Source: an uncultured Eubacteriales bacterium (GTDB lineage Bacteria; Bacillota; Clostridia; Oscillospirales; Butyricicoccaceae). Taken from it: a stretch of 10,505 nucleotides of DNA. The notes beneath the pieces are model-generated. The model saw nothing but the letters and a program-made list of their open reading frames with translations, did not search any database and was not told the DNA's origin. The translations under genes and the position numbers were made by a program. Shown here piece by piece: positions 5,936-10,505 of this stretch. Positions within the stretch are counted from its first letter, which is position 1; each line of letters starts with the position of its first letter. Location of the stretch: the NCBI GenBank assembly GCA_934636325.1, contig CAKUAK010000017.1:1-10505 (forward strand). The letters are read 5' to 3'.

Positions 5936-6484
5936 TCAGCGGAACAGCGGGGCCGGGCGCAGGCCGAAAAGGCGCATCAGCATGCCGCCCGGGATGGCCG
6001 ACAGCTTCGAGTTATAATCCGCGGCGCTGTCGTTATAGCCGTCGTGGGACATGCTGTCGCCGTAGGAGCTGAAATCGGCATAGAGCTTCGAGCGGTATCT
6101 CGAATCGTTGTCGCTCAGGCCGACCTGGCCCAGCTCGTCGTAAAGGGCCGTTATGGCATCCTCGAGGGTGCGGTCGGCCTCGGCCTTGTCGGCCAGCGAA
6201 GAGGCGCTTTCGGCCATGGCGACGGCGTCTCCGGCGGCCTTTAAGGCCTCGGAGCTCGGGTCAAGGCTGCGTTTTGCCACGACGATCAGGTTGCGGACGG
6301 CGGCGCACCGGTTGGACATATCCGACGCCACGCCGATGCCGTCGCCCAGCTCGCCGTTATAGAAGACATCTTCGACGGCCGAGCGCAGGCGGCTGCCCGA
6401 GGAATATGCCCCAAGCAGCAGGCCGAGTATCATCATGACGCACATGGCAGCCGCGGCGAAGCGGCGGTCCATCAGCTTTTCCAT
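5936..6484 (-). CDS. LemA-like membrane-anchored helical protein
   Basis: A 182-residue protein with one N-terminal membrane segment (about 8-27) and an otherwise helical, Ala-rich soluble part. The C-terminus, GYNDSAADYNSKLSAIPGG followed by RLFGLRPAPLF (149-181), matches the LemA family end pattern of YN...YN...P...FG.....F. The N-terminal half is poorly conserved, and NRCAAVRNLIVVAKR (58-72) only loosely resembles the usual LemA core, so this is a divergent member. Its place between telA and a TPM gene supports the call, because LemA and TPM genes often pair. Function is not established. The start is two bases after the telA stop, with AGAGG in the end of telA, so translation is likely coupled; M5 is an alternative start. 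Confidence 0.75.
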   Translation of the reverse strand: MEKLMDRRFAAAAMCVMMILGLLLGAYSSGSRLRSAVEDVFYNGELGDGIGVASDMSNRCAAVRNLIVVAKRSLDPSSEALKAAGDAVAMAESASSLADKAEADRTLEDAITALYDELGQVGLSDNDSRYRSKLYADFSSYGDSMSHDGYNDSAADYNSKLSAIPGGMLMRLFGLRPAPLFR

Positions 6485-6486
6485 TT

Positions 6487-7650
6487 TTAACGGCCTCTGT
6501 TGACCTCAAGCAGCTTCTGCTTGAGCTCGCCCTCTATGCGGCCCAGCTGCTGCTCGGCCTCGCGGCGCTTCTCGCGGCCTTCGTTCTGGATCTTGACGAC
6601 CTCGTCGAGGGTCTCGATAAGGGAATTGTTGGTCTGCTGAAGTGTCTCGATGTCGACGATGCCGCGCTCGCTCTCCTTGGCGATGTTGATCGTGCCCATC
6701 TTGAGGGTCTCGGCGTTCTTGCGCAGCAGCTCGTTGGTGACGTCGGTCACCTCGCGCTGGGCGCGCATGGCCTGGTTGGAGTGTTCGAGGCCGAGGGCCA
6801 GGACCATCTGGCTCTTCCAGAGGGGCAGCGTGCTGGTCAGTGTGGTCTGGATCTTTTCGGCCATAAGTGTGTCGTTGTTCTGGACAAGACGGATCTGGGG
6901 GGCCATCTGGACCGAGATCATCCTTGTCAGCTCGAGGTCGTGGAGCTTCTTTTCGAAGCGGTCGCAGAGGGCGGCCAGATCATTGGCGGCCTGGGCGTCC
7001 TCGGCCTTGCCCGAGGCTTCGGCCTTCCTGATCAGCTCGGCCAGCTCGGTGCTTCTCGTCTTTTCCAGCTTCTTCTTGCCGGCGATGATATACATGGTCA
7101 GCTCTTTATAGTTGGCGATGTTCTTCTCATACATCTGGTCGAGCATGGCGATATCCTTGAAGAGCTGGATCTGATGGTCTTCCAGCATTGTGGCTATCTT
7201 CTCGACGTTGACCTCGGCCTTGTCGTATTTTGTCTTGAGCATCTGAAGCTTATTGCCCTGCTTTTTGAAGAAGCCGAGGAAGCCCTTTTCGTCCTCCTCG
7301 ATGTTGAAGCCCTTGAGCTCGCCGACCAGGTCGGTTATCATATTGCCGACCTCGCCGAGATCCTTTGTCTTAACATTGCTGAGGGCGCTTTCGGAGAATC
7401 CGGCCAGCTTCTTCTGGGCGTCGGCTCCGTACTGGAGGACCATATTGGAATTGGTGATGTCTATCTTTTCGGAAAAATCATCGACCAGCTTGCGCTCGGC
7501 CTCGCTCAGTGTGCTTTCAAGGTCGGCAGCTTCGACCTGCTTTTCGCTGCTTTCCGGTGCGGACGCGGCGGCCGACGCCTTGGCTTCATCGGCGAAGGGC
7601 TCGAGTGTAAGGGTGGGCATCTCCTGTGCGGCTGTGTTCTTTTCGTCCAT
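6487..7650 (-). CDS. telA: TelA family protein (toxic anion resistance, YaaN-like)
   Basis: A 387-residue cytoplasmic protein of the TelA/YaaN family, linked in other bacteria to tellurite tolerance and resistance to some membrane-active agents; the mechanism is unknown. Residues 1-45 are a variable Ala/Glu-rich leader. The family core runs from about 50, with conserved APQIRLVQNND (250-260) and LPLWKSQMVLALGL (275-288). The protein is almost all helix, and the last 50 residues look like coiled coil rich in Glu, Lys and Arg. No membrane segment or signal peptide is seen. AAAGGAG lies about ten bases before the ATG. It follows xpaC by 25 bases, the same pairing as xpaC-yaaN in Bacillus subtilis, so the two products probably act together at the membrane. 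Confidence 0.94.
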   Translation of the reverse strand: MDEKNTAAQEMPTLTLEPFADEAKASAAASAPESSEKQVEAADLESTLSEAERKLVDDFSEKIDITNSNMVLQYGADAQKKLAGFSESALSNVKTKDLGEVGNMITDLVGELKGFNIEEDEKGFLGFFKKQGNKLQMLKTKYDKAEVNVEKIATMLEDHQIQLFKDIAMLDQMYEKNIANYKELTMYIIAGKKKLEKTRSTELAELIRKAEASGKAEDAQAANDLAALCDRFEKKLHDLELTRMISVQMAPQIRLVQNNDTLMAEKIQTTLTSTLPLWKSQMVLALGLEHSNQAMRAQREVTDVTNELLRKNAETLKMGTINIAKESERGIVDIETLQQTNNSLIETLDEVVKIQNEGREKRREAEQQLGRIEGELKQKLLEVNRGR

Positions 7651-7675
7651 TTTAATATCTCTCCTTTAGTATGGG

Positions 7676-8323
7676 TTAGAGCTTATCGTTCCCGCCGGAA
7701 AGGCCCTCGCGGGAAAGCATGTTTTCCATTACCGTGATGTCGGTCGAAATGTCAAGGGCGTCGTTTTCGTAAAGCAGATCGAGCTGTTTTTTGAGCGCAC
7801 CGTCAAGCGAGGTCAGGTTGCCCTCTATGCGGCGCATCGAATCGGCGATGTTGTCGCCCTCGCCGCCCTGCTGCTCCAGCTTTTCGTAAAAACCGGCCAG
7901 CTTGATGAGGGTCGGCAGATAATAGCTCAGGAGCCTGCGGACCATCGGGGCCTTCTTGGGCTGATCCTGAATGGCCGAGAGTATGCGCCCCACCGTCGTG
8001 TCGATCGACGAGAGAGAGGCCTTTACCCCGGCGTCGGATATCCCCGCGCGTATGGCCGACAGCTGCTTGAGATATCCCCGTCCCTCGGTCACGGCCTGGT
8101 CGGCAAGGGCGTCGCCGGTGGCCGCCGGTGGCTCCTCAAGCTCGATCGTCTGCTTGGGCAGCAGCCGGGCCGAGATAAAGTATCCCGCCGCCGACAGCAG
8201 CCCGGCGATCAGGTAATGGCCCAGCCGGTAGAAGGGGAATATCAGCGCATAGATAAGGAATATCCCGCCCGCGATGTAAAAGCAGATGGGCGAGCTGAGC
8301 TGACGTGTCTTTTTTTCGTTCAT
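7676..8323 (-). CDS. xpaC: XpaC family membrane protein
   Basis: A 215-residue protein with two adjacent N-terminal membrane helices (about 11-31 and 35-55) and a helical cytoplasmic part. The region RGYLKQLSAIRAGI (82-95) and later RRLLSYYLPTLIKLAGFYEKLE (128-149) is characteristic of the XpaC family, named after hydrolysis of 5-bromo-4-chloroindolyl phosphate in Bacillus; enzyme activity of the family is doubtful. The next gene is telA, as in Bacillus. It is the first gene of a six-gene operon. The ribosome site AAAGGCGG is imperfect, ten bases from the ATG, while the promoter is near consensus, so translation may limit output. Confidence 0.9.
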   Translation of the reverse strand: MNEKKTRQLSSPICFYIAGGIFLIYALIFPFYRLGHYLIAGLLSAAGYFISARLLPKQTIELEEPPAATGDALADQAVTEGRGYLKQLSAIRAGISDAGVKASLSSIDTTVGRILSAIQDQPKKAPMVRRLLSYYLPTLIKLAGFYEKLEQQGGEGDNIADSMRRIEGNLTSLDGALKKQLDLLYENDALDISTDITVMENMLSREGLSGGNDKL

Positions 8324-8351
8324 TGGGCGTTTTCCGCCTTTCTTTGGTCGT

Positions 8352-8369
8352 GCGCCGCAGCGTCGGCGC
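8352..8369 (-). promoter_or_regulatory. Hairpin in the xpaC operon leader
   Basis: GCGCCG and CGGCGC pair around six bases within the predicted leader of about 50 bases. It lies between the expected start of transcription and the ribosome site. It may stabilise the 5' end; no riboswitch or T-box feature is seen. Confidence 0.4.
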
Positions 8370-8379
8370 TTATACCTGC

Positions 8380-8408
8380 ATTGTATATTTTTTGCGCCGC
8401 CCTGTCAA
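8380..8408 (-). promoter_or_regulatory. Strong sigma-A promoter of the xpaC-psd operon
   Basis: On the minus strand TTGACA (8403-8408) is followed after exactly 17 bases by TACAAT (8380-8385). The -35 is perfect and the -10 matches five of six. Transcription should begin near 8373. This is the best promoter in the window. Confidence 0.85.
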
Positions 8409-8413
8409 TGAAA

Positions 8414-8443
8414 GCCCCATCAAAACTTTGTTTTGATGGGGGC
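8414..8443. repeat. CCCC-CAAAAC hairpin upstream of the operon promoter
   Basis: CCCCATCAAAAC and GTTTTGATGGGG form a perfect 12-bp stem around TTT. It lies just upstream of the xpaC promoter in a divergent region, so it terminates neither neighbour's transcript. It resembles the CCCC-CAAAAT hairpins at 1560 and 2068. The next 65 bases, to 8509, show nothing I recognise. Confidence 0.7.
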
Positions 8444-8509
8444 AGGCCCGCGACGGAGAAGAAATATCTGGGGATAGAGATAATGCCTTACTTCCGGATG
8501 CCGCCCTTA

Positions 8510-8577
8510 ACGGCGCTTCTGCGCCGCGCCGGCAGTCCGGCGTATGCCGCAGGGAGGCTTTGCCGACCGCAGGCTAT
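8510..8577. repeat. 68-bp double-hairpin repeat, copy 2
   Basis: Matches 1987-2054 at 63 of 68 positions in the same orientation. Both stem-loops, CGGCGC/GCGCCG and CGCCGG/CCGGCG, are intact; all five differences fall after them. As in copy 1, GGGGCCCCC follows within about ten bases. Confidence 0.9.
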
Positions 8578-8585
8578 TTAATTAA

Positions 8586-8623
8586 AAGGGGCCCCCACGG
8601 ACTGGTCCGTGGGGAAACCCCTT
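8586..8623. repeat. CCCACGGAC-family hairpin (copy 2), nested in outer arms
   Basis: CCCCACGGAC and GTCCGTGGGG form a perfect 10-bp stem (8593-8614), enclosed by AAGGGG (8586-8591) and CCCCTT (8618-8623). The inner stem is the same as at 1-20 apart from its centre. The remaining bases to the cupin promoter hold no further strong structure. Confidence 0.75.
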
Positions 8624-8671
8624 CCATCAAATTGCCCAAAAGGCGGGGCTTTATTTCGTCAGAGCGCCGGA

Positions 8672-8700
8672 TTGTTGCATTGGCTTCGCTGTGCTATATT
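8672..8700 (+). promoter_or_regulatory. Probable extended -10 promoter of the cupin-peptidase unit
   Basis: TATATT (8695-8700) is preceded by TGC, giving an extended -10, and TTGTTG (8672-8677) lies 17 bases upstream as a weak -35. Transcription would start near 8707, just before the GGAGG at 8718-8722. A second AT-rich -10-like stretch follows, so the exact start is uncertain. Confidence 0.5.
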
Positions 8701-8730
8701 TATTATATTAAGGTCACGGAGGTAATGAAA

Positions 8731-9075
8731 ATGGTACATAAAAAACAGGATATGCCCCACAGCCTGCGCAATAACCTGCGCGGCGGCCGGGGCGAGGTAG
8801 AGACCGACGTCGTTTACGGCGGCGACCAGATGCTGGGGAAGGCTACCCTTTTCAACCGCCTTACGATAAAGCCCGGCTCTTCGATCGGATATCACACCCA
8901 CGATACCGACGCCGAGATATACTATGTCCTCTCGGGCGAGATAGCCGCCAACGACGACGGCGAGTGGGTCACGATGCACGAGGGCGACGCCATGTTCACC
9001 GGCGGCGGGCAGGGCCACAGCCTTGAGAACCGAAGCGGCAGCGACGCCGTCATCCTTGCCATCGTTGTGGCATAG
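8731..9075 (+). CDS. Small single-domain cupin protein
   Basis: A 114-residue single cupin barrel. Motif 1 is complete: H55-T-H57, then E62 after four residues and G69 after six more. Motif 2 runs GDAMFTGGGQGHSLEN (85-100), giving H96 and N100, but the usual proline is glycine. H55, H57, E62 and H96 form a full metal-binding set, so a metal-dependent role or metal-assisted sugar or small-molecule binding is possible; the substrate is unknown. The ATG at 8731 is chosen because GGAGG (8718-8722) is eight bases upstream; the ATG at 8725 is only two bases away from it. The peptidase gene follows after 42 bases with no terminator, so the two are probably cotranscribed. Confidence 0.9.
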   Translation: MVHKKQDMPHSLRNNLRGGRGEVETDVVYGGDQMLGKATLFNRLTIKPGSSIGYHTHDTDAEIYYVLSGEIAANDDGEWVTMHEGDAMFTGGGQGHSLENRSGSDAVILAIVVA

Positions 9076-9117
9076 CGCATATATTCGAACAATAATAAAA
9101 AAACAGGAGGAATCACC

Positions 9118-10371
9118 ATGGATTATCAGGTATCGGCAAAGATACAGGGCCTCTTTGATCAGGTCACGGCCATCGACGAGGTCAAAAAGGGCATCGAGTT
9201 CATCGAGAAGGATCAGGACCAGTCGATAAGCGACCAGAAGGCGCTGACACTTATCGAATCCCCCACCTTCCACGAGGAGACCCGCGCCAAGGCCTACTGC
9301 GGCTATCTCGAGGACCTCGGCCTTGAGAACGTGCATATCGACGAATACGGCAATGCCGTCGGCCTGCTCAAGGGCACGGGCGGTGGACCGAAGGTCCTTG
9401 TCGAGGCTCATATGGACACGGTATTCCCCTTCGGCAGCGTCAAAGAGGTCAAGGAAGAGAACGGCGTCCTCTATGCCCCCGGCATCGTCGACGATACCCG
9501 CGGCCTGGCTGTTCTGCTGTCGGCTCTGCGCGGCATAAAGGCCAGCGGCCTTAAGACAAAGGGCGACATCGTCTTTGTCGGCACGGCCCGCGAAGAGGGC
9601 ATGGGCTCTCTGGGCGGCATGAAGGATTTCCTCGATCATAACCCCGATATAGAGGCCTCTATCAGCGTCGACGGCGCATGGACAGAGGGCATCACCTTCG
9701 AGGCCACAGGCTTCAAGACCTATGAGGTCAACTTCTACGGTATCGGCGGCCACGCCTACGGCGCCTTCGGCGAGATGGCCAACCCCCTCCACGCCGCCGC
9801 AAGGGCTGTCGCCAAGATAGCCGATTTCCAGGTCCCCGAGGATCCGCGCACCACCTTCTGTGTTTCCAACTTCCACGCCGGAAATGACGCCGGCATCCAT
9901 GCAATCGTTCCCAAGGCGACCATAAAGTTCAACTTCCGCTCCAACTCGGCCGAGGTGCTTGAAGAGCTCAACGACCGCATCTTCAAGGCCATCCAGGAGG
10001 CCTGCGACGAAGAGACGGCGCGCTGGGGCAAGGACACCATCACATGGGACAGCAAGCAGTTCTGCGACGTCCCGGCCGGAAAGCAGGATATCCACGCCCC
10101 CATGGTCGAGGCCACATATCTTGCCGCCAAGAAGTTCAGCCCCGATCCCGATAAGGTCTATTTCACCCAGGGCGGCTCGGTCAACGGCAACATGGCGGTC
10201 TCCCGCGGTCTGCCCTGCGTCACCATCGGCGGCGGCACATTCGACAATAAGTGCCACAACCTTGATGAGTTCTTCCCCGTCGAGGGCGCTTACCGCTGCC
10301 CCCAGGAGGTATTCCTTATTCTTCTGCTCTGCGCAGGCATCGACGGCAAGACCGATTCTATCCTGAAGTAA
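9118..10371 (+). CDS. M20 family zinc metallopeptidase, PepT-like
   Basis: A 417-residue cytoplasmic enzyme of the M20 family, which includes peptidases and deacylases acting on short peptides or N-acyl amino acids. All expected metal and catalytic residues are visible: H98 and D100 in AHMDT, bridging D125 or D126 in GIVDDTRG, E159-E160 in AREEG, D185 in SVDGAW, H212 of the dimer domain in GGHAYG, and H380 in KCHNLDE. The inserted dimerisation domain covers roughly 195-310. AGGAGG lies seven bases before the ATG. There is no signal peptide. Its length and the two-zinc residue pattern are like aminopeptidase members, but the substrate cannot be told. The cupin before it and the terminator just after it define a two-gene unit. 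Confidence 0.93.
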   Translation: MDYQVSAKIQGLFDQVTAIDEVKKGIEFIEKDQDQSISDQKALTLIESPTFHEETRAKAYCGYLEDLGLENVHIDEYGNAVGLLKGTGGGPKVLVEAHMDTVFPFGSVKEVKEENGVLYAPGIVDDTRGLAVLLSALRGIKASGLKTKGDIVFVGTAREEGMGSLGGMKDFLDHNPDIEASISVDGAWTEGITFEATGFKTYEVNFYGIGGHAYGAFGEMANPLHAAARAVAKIADFQVPEDPRTTFCVSNFHAGNDAGIHAIVPKATIKFNFRSNSAEVLEELNDRIFKAIQEACDEETARWGKDTITWDSKQFCDVPAGKQDIHAPMVEATYLAAKKFSPDPDKVYFTQGGSVNGNMAVSRGLPCVTIGGGTFDNKCHNLDEFFPVEGAYRCPQEVFLILLLCAGIDGKTDSILK

Positions 10372-10396
10372 AATAAAAGACGGCAATATATAGCAG

Positions 10397-10424
10397 AAGG
10401 ACCGCCCGAAAGGGCGATCCTTTT
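10397..10424 (+). terminator. Intrinsic terminator after the M20 peptidase
   Basis: AAGGACCGCCC and GGGCGATCCTT form an 11-bp stem with one C-A mismatch around a GAAA loop, and the T-run 10421-10424 follows. It starts 25 bases after the stop codon. Confidence 0.8.
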
Positions 10425-10505
10425 GCTGTCAGGCGTCCGCTGACGCTCTGCTCCACAAAATCTTCGATTTTGCGGAGACCTCGCTCGCTGGGACGCCTTC
10501 GACAA
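10425..10505 (+). repeat. 81-bp palindromic element, full copy 2 (reaches the window end)
   Basis: Identical base for base to 3031-3111 and in the same orientation. It begins directly at the last T of the peptidase terminator. The window ends at the same base at which the match was counted, so the true repeat may extend further. Identity over 81 bases at a distance of 7.4 kb implies recent spread or gene conversion. Confidence 0.92.

Noticed and set aside
8560..8730. N-terminal extension of the cupin gene up to 8560
   Set aside because: The extension runs through a repeat hairpin, the predicted promoter and the GGAGG site. The start at 8731 has correct spacing.
8659..10386. A 575-residue minus-strand open frame opposite the cupin and M20 genes
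   Set aside because: It is antisense to two genes with full family motifs and good ribosome sites, and its length reflects GC-rich codon bias. It also starts beyond the peptidase stop in a non-coding stretch.

Overview
The window is GC-rich bacterial DNA with tight minus-strand operons and AGGAGG-type ribosome binding sites. The gene set fits a Gram-positive anaerobe of the Clostridia: a glutamate dehydrogenase very like the NAD-type enzyme of Clostridium symbiosum, a clostridial-type phosphatidylserine decarboxylase, a YitT/DUF2179 membrane protein, and an XpaC-TelA gene pair. ATA is a common isoleucine codon although the DNA is GC-rich. I would guess an Oscillospirales- or Christensenellales-like gut or rumen bacterium, but the genus cannot be fixed from the sequence alone.

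Layout, left to right. Positions 1-61 hold a repeat hairpin and the gdhA terminator. gdhA (84-1430, minus) has its promoter near 1501-1529. Positions 1546-2095 hold no gene but a dense island of palindromic repeats. A YitT-family membrane protein follows (2096-2944, minus), with a promoter overlapped by a perfect 8+8 bp dyad that looks like an operator. A second repeat island lies at 3031-3204, then the terminator of the central operon (3212-3243). The central operon (3293-8323, minus) is xpaC - telA - LemA-like - TPM-domain protein - pssA - psd. It has a textbook promoter (8380-8408, TTGACA-17-TACAAT) and short gaps or overlaps throughout. A third repeat island (8414-8623) sits in the divergent region. 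Two plus-strand genes follow, a small cupin (8731-9075) and an M20 metallopeptidase (9118-10371), with a terminator at 10397-10424. The window ends inside a repeat at 10425-10505.

How the genes work together. The central operon joins four envelope-stress-type genes to the two enzymes that make phosphatidylethanolamine from CDP-diacylglycerol and serine (PssA, then Psd). This suggests a membrane homeostasis unit in which membrane remodelling and phospholipid head-group supply are expressed together. The cupin and M20 peptidase form a separate two-gene unit of unknown substrate. GdhA links ammonia and glutamate to 2-oxoglutarate.

The most unusual non-coding feature is a modular set of palindromic repeats in the main intergenic gaps. 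An 81-bp element occurs twice without a mismatch and once as an inverted copy lacking its centre. A 68-bp element occurs twice, a 106/107-bp element is in tandem, and two smaller hairpin families recur. Their open reading frames are by-products of repeat sequence and are not annotated as genes.
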